DNA of 64,000 nucleotides, from contig NZ_JAQMUB010000067.1 of NCBI RefSeq assembly GCF_028330965.1, positions 62,001 to 126,000 of the forward strand, read 5' to 3'. The translations under genes and the position numbers were made by a program. The notes under the pieces were generated by a model. It was given only the letters and a program-made list of their open reading frames with translations, did not search any database and was not told the origin of the DNA. The stretch is from Oscillatoria sp. CS-180 (GTDB taxonomy: Bacteria; Cyanobacteriota; Cyanobacteriia; Phormidesmidales; Phormidesmidaceae). Shown here piece after piece: positions 35,115-43,997 of this stretch (positions are counted from its first letter, which is position 1; the number at the start of each line of letters is the position of its first letter).

Positions 35115-35611
35115 AGTAAACCTCCTCGACCTGCTTCTACAACTGGCTCAGTGTGGAGTCCATAGACCCAGACTAGTTTATCCCCTAGATAGATCTGGAA
35201 CAGGACAAGAACGGTTAGCACAGCGTTAAGGCCCAGGTAGGCTTTCGGCAAGGAGTTCGCATTTCTCAATCGGATGATGTAGCGCCAGCCTGTAATGGTC
35301 GCCAGTAGGCCAGACAGCGACCATCCCAGTAATGTGTGAAGATTCAAGTCTGCCGCCGCCGCTGCATAGGGTGTCGCTAAGCCTGCTTCGAGCTGCCCAA
35401 AAATGATGGCAATAAAAATGGAAACTGTAGCAAAAACCATATTCCACCAGCTCACCTCGTAGAGCCGAACGTTTTTAGTGAAATAAGCAATCACATCGCA
35501 GAGCACGGCAAACAGGAACATCGCAATGACAAAGTGCACCACAATGGGGTGGATGGTATCGGGATAGGGTAGGTTGTGGTTATTAAGGGGAGGGAGTAAA
35601 TTTTCAAACAC
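35111..35611 (-). CDS. DUF2231 membrane protein (first of two in the oxidase operon)
   Basis: The 166-residue protein starts with GTG (MFENLLPPLNN) and has four membrane helices. It carries the same HPIVVHFVIAMFLFAVLCDVIAYF and LHTLLGWSLSGLLATI motifs as its neighbour; the pair are distant paralogues. It is the first gene of the five-gene oxidase operon, whose promoter must lie in the 481-bp spacer upstream. Conserved His residues (HPIVVHF, NLHTLLGW) within the membrane fit heme binding, but that is only inference. Confidence 0.88.
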   Translation of the reverse strand: MFENLLPPLNNHNLPYPDTIHPIVVHFVIAMFLFAVLCDVIAYFTKNVRLYEVSWWNMVFATVSIFIAIIFGQLEAGLATPYAAAAADLNLHTLLGWSLSGLLATITGWRYIIRLRNANSLPKAYLGLNAVLTVLVLFQIYLGDKLVWVYGLHTEPVVEAGRGGLL

Positions 35612-36092
35612 TGTTTTTAAGCAACAAGCTACGCTTTTCTTCCACTGTTAAAATCGCGTTCTCATACAGCCCTATGGCATATGCAAAGGTAAGAGTTCTC
35701 TCTATGCTAAAGTACCTGACTCGAACAATTAGCTTAGTGTTATTAGAACGCTGGTTGCATTGTAGCGGCGCTGGTTGTAAATCACGAGGGTCTTTTTAGA
35801 ATTTTTGAATAGTTTATGATTAATGTCTGGAAAGGTTGACTACGAAAAGGTTAAGGAGAGTCACATCGATCGCTCACAGACTAAAGAGTTGACCTTGAAT
35901 GAGGTATGCTAGCGCCTGTTCTAAGGATTAAACGAAAATTTTGTCTAGACATAAATAGTCCAATTTTGATGTTGAAGCGATCGCCGGAAAAGCAAATCTA
36001 CGCTTAATAGGATTTAGAAAATTCTATGAGGAAAATGGTTTTTATGCGGACGGCGTAAAATAGCATTAACTCTGTTCGTTCATTGTTTATCA
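35612..36092. other. spacer carrying the oxidase operon promoter region
   Basis: The 481 bp between the start of the DUF2231/oxidase operon (-) and the 3' end of the following mscS-like gene (-) contain no supported coding frame. I see no clear regulator site or terminator. Confidence 0.4.
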
Positions 36093-37739
36093 TCAGGCTA
36101 AATCGTTGAATGAGATAGGTGATGGAGAATCCGGGATGGCTTCTACTGCATCTGCCTGCTTCAGATAGCGCATCATTTCCTGGTAGATTTGGCTGCTGAT
36201 GCGATCGCCGCGCTTCCCGTTTTCGAGCTTAATATCATCGACAAAGAAATTAAGGCGGAAGGTGAGGTAAGCATTGCCCTCGTCATCATGTTGCAAATCG
36301 CTGATCAACACTTGCGGCTCTTGCCATTTTTTTCGAGGCGTTTTGAATCGATCTTTTAGCCATTGCCGCAGCTCCAGCACATAGTCATCCAGCCGAGTTT
36401 CCTCACGTTCGGGTCGAGCAATTTTTTGATAGAGCCGCTGGACCCGTCGCTTCAGAAGTGTGATACGCCGCTCCCAGTCTTCAGGGATGATATCTTCATC
36501 GTCGTCCAGCAAATTAGGGTCGCGGATGCTGATGCGATACCAAGTACGAATGAGTTCAAGTAGGGTATCATCCTCTTGCGTCTCTTCAAAGTTCTCTTCA
36601 GTACGGCTGCCGCTCTCTTCGGTGTGGGCTAAACCAATGGATTGGAGCACCGTTTCATACTCCATTTGAATATTCTCAATTTCATCCTGAGTCAATCCGC
36701 CCTTCTCTGCAAATTGTAGGGTCACTACGATGGAACTCAGTTCTAAGTCAATCTCTTCTAGCTTGAAGTTGACATCGTTTTCAGCTTCCAGCCGTTTGCG
36801 CCCGATGATCTGTTGATCTGCTAGCAGCGGTTCTGTCTCTGAGGGGTGGAAATACCCCTCCATCAGCTCAAGCTTATCGTCGAGATTCCCCAAAGTATCG
36901 GGGTGGGCCAGGGCAATCTCTCGCATCACTTGTTTGAGCTGATCCAGATCCTGCTCAAAAGGCACTTCTGCCACCGTGGAGTAATGATAGTAAGTCGTTG
37001 GGCGACTGAGGTTGGTGATATTTTGCCCCTGCAAAACGCTGTTGGGAATGTACATGTCGCAGTGATTATCAAACATATAAAGCTGTGTCACCCGTACGCC
37101 GATACGGCGCAGCATGCCGACAGAACCATCCTCTAGTTTCAGCACGTCACCAAATTGAAATGGCGTATCAATCAGTAGCACCACGCCACTGAAGAAGTTT
37201 GCCAGAATGTCCTTAACCGCGAAACCAATGACAAAGGTTGCCCCCCCCAGGGTTACCCAGATGCCAGTGAGATCCAGCCCAAAGGAGTTCAGCACTAGCG
37301 CTCCACTCAGGAGAATCACAACGACAGGCACCACTGCCTCCAGTAGGGGCAGCAACACGTCATCCCACATCACCTCAGACTGCTGGGTAAATTCCTTCAG
37401 GTAGTAGACGACTACCTGCTCAAAGATTTGCACCAGCCAGTAGCTCAGCGCAATGATCAGCCCCGCTGTAAGCAACCGTTCGAAATCGTCAATGCCATCT
37501 ATCGTTTTGAGCCTAAGAAACGTCACCTTGAGACTGAGCAGCAAAAAACAGGCCAGGGCAGGATAGGCCGAGACATTCAGCGTGACTAGGGGTAAATCGT
37601 TTTCAAGGCGGCGAAATAGCGATCGCAGCACCGAGAACAAAATAAAGTACAGGAGGCTGGTACCAAGCGCTGCTATCAGTAAACCTGTGATAACAAAGGC
37701 GCGAGTGCCGACGGTATAGGGAAGCAGGTGCCACAGCAT
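36093..37739 (-). CDS. large MscS-type mechanosensitive channel (second of a tandem pair)
   Basis: The protein has about 548 residues and four or five N-terminal membrane helices. The MscS core is WVTLGGATFVIGFAVKDILANFF and DTPFQFGDVLKLED, followed by RRIGVRVTQLYMFDNHCDMYIPNSVL. A long cytoplasmic tail of about 300 residues holds charged helices (LRQWLKDRFKTPRKK). I chose the ATG at 37739 because its first residues align with the start of the neighbouring paralogue; a frame from a TTG at 37802 is possible but overlaps that gene. The tail is far longer than in ordinary MscS and has no domain I recognise. The pair differs clearly from the short MscS pair at 2.3-4.7 kb. Confidence 0.86.
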   Translation of the reverse strand: MLWHLLPYTVGTRAFVITGLLIAALGTSLLYFILFSVLRSLFRRLENDLPLVTLNVSAYPALACFLLLSLKVTFLRLKTIDGIDDFERLLTAGLIIALSYWLVQIFEQVVVYYLKEFTQQSEVMWDDVLLPLLEAVVPVVVILLSGALVLNSFGLDLTGIWVTLGGATFVIGFAVKDILANFFSGVVLLIDTPFQFGDVLKLEDGSVGMLRRIGVRVTQLYMFDNHCDMYIPNSVLQGQNITNLSRPTTYYHYSTVAEVPFEQDLDQLKQVMREIALAHPDTLGNLDDKLELMEGYFHPSETEPLLADQQIIGRKRLEAENDVNFKLEEIDLELSSIVVTLQFAEKGGLTQDEIENIQMEYETVLQSIGLAHTEESGSRTEENFEETQEDDTLLELIRTWYRISIRDPNLLDDDEDIIPEDWERRITLLKRRVQRLYQKIARPEREETRLDDYVLELRQWLKDRFKTPRKKWQEPQVLISDLQHDDEGNAYLTFRLNFFVDDIKLENGKRGDRISSQIYQEMMRYLKQADAVEAIPDSPSPISFNDLA

Positions 37740-37783
37740 GGCTTTTAAGGTGAAGTTACAGAAGGGGTACAGCCAGCAGGCGA

Positions 37784-39430
37784 TTAAGCGGTCACCTGAC
37801 AAGCATCTTTGAGGTGAAGCAAGATTTCGCGGTGGATGTCGCTGTTGATGCGATCGCCCCGCTCGCCATCTTCCAAGCGAATATCATCGACATAGTATTC
37901 CAGGCTAAATTCAAAGAAGGTGCGTTCGCGATCGTGCACAACTTGTTCTAGACGCACGTCTGGATTCTGCCAAGCACTCCGAGCCTGCTTAAAGCGGTTG
38001 CGTAGCCATTTCACAAACTTTCGCGAATAGTCATCCAGCCGCGTTTCTTCTCGATAGGGATGTAGTATCTTTTGGTTGAGCTTGTAGGCTTGCTTTTTCA
38101 GCAGTTCAATTTTGCGTTCCCAAATCTCTGACAAGATGTATTCGTCTTTGTGAACCACGTTAGGATCCCGTAGCCAAATTCGATACCATTCTCGCACCAG
38201 GCTAATCAGCGCATCGCTGTCTTGCGTTTCTTCAAGCTGAAATCGAATGAGCCGTTGTTGCAGACCCAGAAAGGAACGGCGAGGGCGAGGTGTTTGTTGG
38301 ACTACTTTAAGGCCAATCAACTCTAAAACATAGTTGAACTCCTCCTGAATGGTTTCTACATCGTCTGGATCAAGTCCGCCTTTTTCCACAAACCCTAGGG
38401 TAATACTCAGGGCCTCTAAGGCTTGCTCAATATCGGCCAACTTTTCATTAACGGCATGTTCGGCCTCTAACCGCTGGCGTCCATTTTCTTTCTTGTTAAG
38501 GAAGCTTTTATCGGTTTCTTCCCAATTGAAGTACCGTTCAAGATGAACTAGCTTGGTGCCGATGTCTCCCAACGTATCGGGATGAGCTTGAAGAATTTCT
38601 TCCATAATGCGTCGAGCCTGTTCTTGATCACAGTGCGATCGCAATTGAATTCGAGTGGAATAGTGAATGGGTTCAATGGGTCGGCTGAGATTTGTAATTC
38701 TCTGACTTTGCATCACGCTGTTGGGAATATAAACCTCGGTATGCGTTTCAAACATGTATATGTGAGTGACCCGCACACCAATCTTTCGCAAGATTCCCAG
38801 TTCTCCTCCGTCTTGATTACCATCAATACGCAACACATCGCCAAATTGAAAAGGGCTATCAAGCAGCAACACGATACCGCTAAAAAAGTTCGCTAGGATA
38901 TCTTTTACGGCAAAGCCAATGACAAAGGCACTTCCTCCCAAAGTGAGCCAAATCCCGCTTAAGTCCAACCCTAGAGAAAATTGAAAAATCGCTGCTGTAC
39001 TCAGCACAATTAATAGTGTCGGAATCACCCCTTCAAGCAACGGAATGAGCACCTGATCCCACATCATTTCAGTGGTTTCGGCGTAGTCTTTGAGGTAGTA
39101 GACAATGACTTGCTTAAACAAGCATAGTGACCAATATCCCAATGCCGCGATAATGCCTGCGAGTAACAGTCGCTGTAACCACAGGACAGAACCCAATATT
39201 TCTGATCGCTGACCCGTAATTTTGAGACAGGTTGCTACAAACAAGAAGAGGGCGGGATAAGCCGAAACATTCAGAGTGACTAGAGCAATGTCGCGATCCC
39301 ACTTTCGAAAAAGCGATCGCAGTAGGCGAAAGAAAATCACATACAGTCCCGCTGCTCCGACTACCGTCACAATTAAGCTAACTGCAAGATAAAGCGTTTC
39401 ACGTAAATGAATCGGCAGTGAATTTAGCAT
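37784..39430 (-). CDS. large MscS-type mechanosensitive channel (first of a tandem pair)
   Basis: The 548-residue protein is a clear paralogue of the next gene. It shares WLTLGGSAFVIGFAVKDILANFF and LDSPFQFGDVLRI, then LRKIGVRVTHIYMFETHTEVYIPNSVM, and the same long tail with WIRLRDPN-like and REETRLDDYSRKFVKWLRNRF motifs. Both end by repeating a YYVDDI-LE-GERGDRI-S-I--E motif. Membrane tension gating is expected from the core. What the tail does is unknown; it may form a sensing or assembly platform. It lies 44 bp before its paralogue in the same direction, so they are likely co-transcribed. Confidence 0.88.
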   Translation of the reverse strand: MLNSLPIHLRETLYLAVSLIVTVVGAAGLYVIFFRLLRSLFRKWDRDIALVTLNVSAYPALFLFVATCLKITGQRSEILGSVLWLQRLLLAGIIAALGYWSLCLFKQVIVYYLKDYAETTEMMWDQVLIPLLEGVIPTLLIVLSTAAIFQFSLGLDLSGIWLTLGGSAFVIGFAVKDILANFFSGIVLLLDSPFQFGDVLRIDGNQDGGELGILRKIGVRVTHIYMFETHTEVYIPNSVMQSQRITNLSRPIEPIHYSTRIQLRSHCDQEQARRIMEEILQAHPDTLGDIGTKLVHLERYFNWEETDKSFLNKKENGRQRLEAEHAVNEKLADIEQALEALSITLGFVEKGGLDPDDVETIQEEFNYVLELIGLKVVQQTPRPRRSFLGLQQRLIRFQLEETQDSDALISLVREWYRIWLRDPNVVHKDEYILSEIWERKIELLKKQAYKLNQKILHPYREETRLDDYSRKFVKWLRNRFKQARSAWQNPDVRLEQVVHDRERTFFEFSLEYYVDDIRLEDGERGDRINSDIHREILLHLKDACQVTA

Positions 39431-39530
39431 GGGATAGCTAATAGAAAGGTAGAAGCTTCTCTAAAGGTGAGAAGGCTAAAGCAACAGAAATAATCTACTC
39501 TAAATACTGTCAGTTTTGCTGCATCATCTA

Positions 39531-39884
39531 TCACTCAATTTCAAGTTTGAGGCTAGGTAAAAACTTCTGTAAATTCTTTAAAGACTTACCCTGCCACGGC
39601 ATATCGTTAGACCCCAAAATGACTAGCTGAGTCCCTTTTTTTTTCCTCAGGCCCAAGACAAATTTAGATAACATGCTAATGCCAGAACTGTTAAGGAAAG
39701 CTAACTCTCGGAGGTCCAGCGTCATCTCAGTGGGATCCTGATCAATGACGTCTGCTAGTAAGCTGTTGATCGGGTCATAGTCTTTAGGGCCTCCCAGCGC
39801 TAGTTCTCCCTGAAACTTAACAGTTTGAGTTTCTGAGTCATATTGAATTGTGTAGTCTTCGCCTTTGATTTCCTGAGCGGTCAT
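39531..39884 (-). CDS. STAS-like regulator, slr1659 type
   Basis: The 117-residue protein has a STAS/anti-sigma-antagonist-like fold: TVKFQGELALGG, TLDLRELAFLNSSGISMLSKFV with the candidate phospho-acceptor Ser pair (NSSG), and QLVILGSNDMPWQGKSLKNLQKF. It matches the cyanobacterial slr1659 superfamily, which pairs with slr1658-like proteins. In the partner-switching model (family knowledge) the kinase-like protein phosphorylates the STAS protein and a SpoIIE phosphatase removes the phosphate. All three are encoded here in a row, 169 bp and 41 bp apart. A sigma factor or other output target is not encoded nearby. Confidence 0.88.
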   Translation of the reverse strand: MTAQEIKGEDYTIQYDSETQTVKFQGELALGGPKDYDPINSLLADVIDQDPTEMTLDLRELAFLNSSGISMLSKFVLGLRKKKGTQLVILGSNDMPWQGKSLKNLQKFLPSLKLEIE

Positions 39885-40053
39885 GACAAGTCCTATCCTC
39901 TGAGCTTAAGCAGTTGTATTAAGGTAAAACAGCTGAATATTGCGGCTGATCTTATCCAGGCGATCATGGAGAATCGCCTATGTAGCATCCCATAAATTCT
40001 CTGTGATCTTACTGGTCTAGGTTTTATTTTGGAACGTCTTGGCAAACCTGTTC

Positions 40054-40686
40054 CTATAGAGCAATTTGAACCATGGCGGTGACAATAGAAATTTCTGAAT
40101 CCGGGGCAACGGGTTCAAATTGCCAACCCAGCTTAGCTTGGTAGTCATTGATCATCGTTAGGAAGCCTAATCCTGAAATTTTGGTATCGGGGTCTTCGGC
40201 GCTGGCTTCTACCTGACGAATATAAAATTCTTCTGGATCAGACTCTAGCAATTCTTGAATGAACTGTTGAAATTTTTCAGCTCCGAAGCGGTTGATGCTA
40301 TTTGTGGCAAACATGACCGCGATAATGTCGGAACCATCCAAAAAGTGAATGCCAAATCTGACCTTGCAGTCAGCATCTTCAAGATTGAACTTCATGGCAT
40401 TTTCAAGCAGTTCATTAGCGACGTAGCTAATGGCTCCTTTAGCCTCTTTGATCCGCCGCTCTTCAACCGGATCATCCTTATCGAGCGGCAAAAAATTGAC
40501 GAAGTAATCCGCGATGAAATGGGCCGATAACCGCTGATTGCGCCAAAGATGACGAATCCGCTCAGAGGTAGGCGTAAAACTTAGCTCCAGAGAGTCGTGA
40601 TCCGGAGGAAAGTTTGTGATGAAATCGCCAAATGTCTTCTCCATACCTGAGTTGCCTTTTGGAATTGGGTAATAGTCCATCGTCAT
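40054..40686 (-). CDS. RsbW/HATPase-like regulator, slr1658 type
   Basis: The 210-residue protein fits the slr1658 superfamily: MDYYPIPKGNSGMEKTFGDF at the start, LSFTPTSERIRHLWRNQRLSAHFIADYFVNFLP, and GAISYVANELLENAMKFN, which is the N-box of a GHKL ATPase. The end has ISGLGFLTMINDYQAKLGW. Such proteins act as serine kinases or anti-regulators on a STAS partner, here probably the gene that follows. The start at 40686 (ATG, with a second ATG two codons later) is 41 bp after the SpoIIE phosphatase gene, so the cassette is transcribed together. Confidence 0.88.
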   Translation of the reverse strand: MTMDYYPIPKGNSGMEKTFGDFITNFPPDHDSLELSFTPTSERIRHLWRNQRLSAHFIADYFVNFLPLDKDDPVEERRIKEAKGAISYVANELLENAMKFNLEDADCKVRFGIHFLDGSDIIAVMFATNSINRFGAEKFQQFIQELLESDPEEFYIRQVEASAEDPDTKISGLGFLTMINDYQAKLGWQFEPVAPDSEISIVTAMVQIAL

Positions 40687-40727
40687 CAGCCTTCAATACG
40701 TTGGGATCTACCCAACTGAACATCCAG

Positions 40728-42881
40728 TTATTGCATCGCTAATGTCTTGAGAAAACTTTCGTTAGCCGGATCAGGTAAAGACTCTGTGGTAACGTCTTGC
40801 CGTTTGAACACCAACAGTGTGATGTCGTCAAACACCTTCTGGGTGTCGATAAATTGACAAACATCATCAATGATGGCTTGTTTGACCTGTTCTGCTGGAT
40901 TCTGCCAATGTTTGCTCACCATTTCGCAGAGTCGTTCCAAGCCGTACTGCTGCTTATCGGGATTGTAGGCTTCGGGAATCCCATCGGTGTAAAGGACAAT
41001 CCCATCTCCAGGTTGCAGTTCCACAATGGCGTGATCAATGAATTCTGCAATATCGTCATCCAATCCAATGGGGAGGCCTAAATCCATCGTATCGATGCGC
41101 TCAACCGTACCCTCGGCTCGCACCACTAGCGTTTCTTCGTGCTGACCGCTGATACTCACCCGACCTTCAGAGTAGTTGAGGATAGTCAAGGTCAAGTTGC
41201 GATCGCTATTCATCCGCTGCACATTACGATAAATCGTGCGGTTGAGGGTGTCTAAAAATCGCACCAGGTCATACTCGCGAATTTCCTGTAGAGTGCGGAC
41301 GGCGGTTTGGGTCATCAGCATCAGCAGGCCACTCTCTAACCCGTGGCCAGTCACATCTCCAATACCCAAAGTGACGATGCCTTCGGTCTGCAACACGTCA
41401 TAGTAGTCACCCCCAACTTCATCAGCGGGTTCCATGTAGCCTGCAATGTCCAGACCTTCAACATTTTCTAATTCTTCTGCTTTGGGCAAGATCATCTGTT
41501 GAATCTGGCGGGCTACGTCGAGTTCGGCCCCCATCCGCAGGTTCTCTGCCTTGAGCCGCTCATTCAATGCCAGAATTTGCTCATTGGCGCTAGCGAGTTC
41601 GGCAGTGCGTTCTTCTACCCGGTCTTCTAATGTTTCCAAAGACTCTTTAAGTTGAGCTGCCATGCTGTTGAACGATCGCGCCAAATCACCCACTTCGTCT
41701 TTAGAGGTTTCAGGGGCTTTAGCGTCCAAATCTCCCGCTTGAATACGGCTAGTAACTTCAGTGAGTCGTTTAATGGGTTCTGCAATTTGCTGCTGTAGCA
41801 GTTTGACCATTGCAAGGCCCACCCCTACTGCTAGCAAACCACCTAACAACGTCTGCCATTGCGCCAAAGCCAGCCCTCGACTGCCAGCCTGTAATTCTTG
41901 GGCTAAGTCGACTTGCTGATCGGTCACAATTTGCTTGAGCTGATTCAGCATCGACTCGGCCAGCGGTTCAGCCTGCTCTTGAAACAAGAATAAATCCTGA
42001 CGGTACTGGTCACTATCAACAATGTCGAACATCTGCTCTGGCAAGGGGGCGATCGCCTGCCGTTGCTTAGCAATTGCCGTCATCCGGTTTCTCTGACTGT
42101 CGGTAAGGCCAGTCTGATTCTCCAAGAGCTGTTCCCAAACCAGTTGGTTCGCCCTCGCCAAAGCGTTGTATTCGAAGCGGAAGGCGGGTTCTCGGGTCAC
42201 GAGATAGCTTTGCAGGGCTGCGAGCGCTAATGAGAACGTATTCCTGAATTCCGCCATGTCACGCAGTAAGATTGTGTTGGCGCGGGAGGGCGATCGCAGT
42301 TCTTGCTCCTCTAGCATTAGCCCCATCTCTCGCTGAATCACAATCACGCTGGCATCGCCCTGCTCGTCCAGAATTTTCAACGCCGGTTGGTTATCCGTTA
42401 GATTGTTTTGTAAGGCGATGAGCTGATCGGGTAACGCTAACCAATCGCGGTAGCTCGTTGTTAATTCCTCCAGTTGTTCCCGTGACTGGGCTGAGGCATC
42501 GCGATCGCTAAATAACCTTTCCAACTGGGCTAAATCCGCCTCAAAGGCTTGACGGGTTTGCTGATATCGGTAGCGATATTCTGGTTCTCCGGTTGCCAAA
42601 TAGGCCCGGATATTCGACAGCATTTTCAACAAGTTTTCTTGGGCATTGGCTGAGGCAAGGGTTGTCGGCACCCGCAGATCTTGAGTGCGCTGGATATTGG
42701 ATGAGGCTACCTGTCCGGCCAAATAACTTGAGACCACCACCAACAGCGTAATTGCGACCAAACTGCCAAATCCCAACGTCAGCTTGCGGCCAATCTTCAG
42801 GTTTCGCAGCGTACGCCACAGCTGTAATCGGTTTAACTGGTGCGATCGCTTAGGCGTATTGTGATGGGATTTATGATTCAT
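40728..42881 (-). CDS. membrane HAMP-SpoIIE serine phosphatase (RsbU-type)
   Basis: The 717-residue protein has membrane helix 1 at about 35-58 and a helical periplasmic sensor region at about 60-335 (two four-helix-like halves). Membrane helix 2 (WQTLLGGLLAVGVGLAMVKLL) is followed by HAMP at about 365-415, a coiled coil and a C-terminal PP2C/SpoIIE domain. Metal-binding aspartates are in DEVGGDYYD, GIGDVTGHG and LYTDGIPEAY. It should sense something in the periplasm and dephosphorylate a STAS-type protein. It overlaps by 11 bp the stop end of a TRAP-type binding protein gene, so that periplasmic binding protein is a natural candidate for handing it the signal. Confidence 0.92.
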   Translation of the reverse strand: MNHKSHHNTPKRSHQLNRLQLWRTLRNLKIGRKLTLGFGSLVAITLLVVVSSYLAGQVASSNIQRTQDLRVPTTLASANAQENLLKMLSNIRAYLATGEPEYRYRYQQTRQAFEADLAQLERLFSDRDASAQSREQLEELTTSYRDWLALPDQLIALQNNLTDNQPALKILDEQGDASVIVIQREMGLMLEEQELRSPSRANTILLRDMAEFRNTFSLALAALQSYLVTREPAFRFEYNALARANQLVWEQLLENQTGLTDSQRNRMTAIAKQRQAIAPLPEQMFDIVDSDQYRQDLFLFQEQAEPLAESMLNQLKQIVTDQQVDLAQELQAGSRGLALAQWQTLLGGLLAVGVGLAMVKLLQQQIAEPIKRLTEVTSRIQAGDLDAKAPETSKDEVGDLARSFNSMAAQLKESLETLEDRVEERTAELASANEQILALNERLKAENLRMGAELDVARQIQQMILPKAEELENVEGLDIAGYMEPADEVGGDYYDVLQTEGIVTLGIGDVTGHGLESGLLMLMTQTAVRTLQEIREYDLVRFLDTLNRTIYRNVQRMNSDRNLTLTILNYSEGRVSISGQHEETLVVRAEGTVERIDTMDLGLPIGLDDDIAEFIDHAIVELQPGDGIVLYTDGIPEAYNPDKQQYGLERLCEMVSKHWQNPAEQVKQAIIDDVCQFIDTQKVFDDITLLVFKRQDVTTESLPDPANESFLKTLAMQ

Positions 42882-43983
42882 CAGCCTGGAGAGAAAAACG
42901 GTTAAAACTTAGTTCATTAATTTGATTCCACTGGAAGATTTGACGCCGAAACTGACGCCACTGCTGGTATAACTGCTGAAAACTCAAGTCCTCGCCAGCC
43001 GTCTCTTCCAGGAGCTCAAAGGTGGCGGTGTGAGCTGCCTCTAAGATGTCTTGGCTAAAGGGTCTTAGCTCAACGCCTCGAAAGATGAGATTTTGTAAGG
43101 CTCGACCGTTTGCCGCATCAAACTCTGCCAGAATCGTCAGGTTCATCTCACTGGCAGCCGCTTGCAGGATGCGCTGATACGCCGTCGGCAACTGCTGCCA
43201 CTGCTCCTGATTGATCAAAATTTCGTAGGTTGTGCTGGGTTCCCACCAACCGGGATAGTAGTAATATCTTGCAACTTCATAGAGACGAAGTTGTTCATCC
43301 CCATGAGGATTCTGCCATTCTGCAGCGTCAATCTGACCCTCATCCAGTGCTGTTGCAATATCATTGACGCCTAGAAGTACAGGCTCTGCCCCCAGTTGTT
43401 CCATCACCCGTGCCCCAAAACCGGGTAGACGCATCTTAAGTCCCTTTAGGTCATCAACGGTGTCCACCGTTTTATTGAACCAGCCTCCCATTTGGACCCC
43501 TGGGCTGCCAGCCATCAAAGCCACCAATCCCAAATCGTTGTAGATGGATTGGATCGCCTCTAAACCGCCGCCGTAGTAGAGCCAGGCATATTGTTGATAG
43601 GGCATCAGACCAAAGGGCAGACTGGTGCCAAACACGAGGGCCGGGGCCTGATCGAGGTAATAGCCACTCGTGGTATGACCGCAGTCAACCTCACCCGACT
43701 GCACGACAGAGAACACCTCTAACGCCGATACAATTTCCCCAGCTTCGTAGGGAGTAATGATAAATTGCCCCGCTGTCATTGTCGCCACTTTTTCACAGAA
43801 CATTTTGATAGCGCTAAAGATGATGTTGTTGCGACGGGGCCAACTCGTTGCCATGCGCCATTTGATTTCAGTTGATGAGGCAGGCGTCACCGCAGAGTTG
43901 ATTTGGGCTTGCGCTGTTTGTTGAAGGGCGATCGCCCCTGTTGCCCCGAGGGTCAAATTTTGGAGTAGCCGTCTGCGCTGCAT
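42871..43983 (-). CDS. TRAP-type solute-binding protein (TakP-like), second of two
   Basis: The 370-residue protein has a Tat-like signal (RRRLLQN, ending QQTAQAQ). The body matches DctP/TakP 2-oxoacid-binding proteins: MATSWPRRNNIIFSAIKMF, GEIVSALEVFSVVQSGEVDCGHTTSGYYLDQAPALVFG, VQMGGWFNKTVDTVDDLKGLKMRLPGFG and YYYYPGWWEPSTTYE. No TRAP permease genes (DctQ, DctM) are in the window. The gene overlaps the SpoIIE phosphatase by 11 bp, suggesting a joint sensor role instead of, or beside, transport. It follows a paralogue by 14 bp. Confidence 0.88.
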   Translation of the reverse strand: MQRRRLLQNLTLGATGAIALQQTAQAQINSAVTPASSTEIKWRMATSWPRRNNIIFSAIKMFCEKVATMTAGQFIITPYEAGEIVSALEVFSVVQSGEVDCGHTTSGYYLDQAPALVFGTSLPFGLMPYQQYAWLYYGGGLEAIQSIYNDLGLVALMAGSPGVQMGGWFNKTVDTVDDLKGLKMRLPGFGARVMEQLGAEPVLLGVNDIATALDEGQIDAAEWQNPHGDEQLRLYEVARYYYYPGWWEPSTTYEILINQEQWQQLPTAYQRILQAAASEMNLTILAEFDAANGRALQNLIFRGVELRPFSQDILEAAHTATFELLEETAGEDLSFQQLYQQWRQFRRQIFQWNQINELSFNRFSLQADES

Positions 43984-43997
43984 TGAACCGTTAGCTC

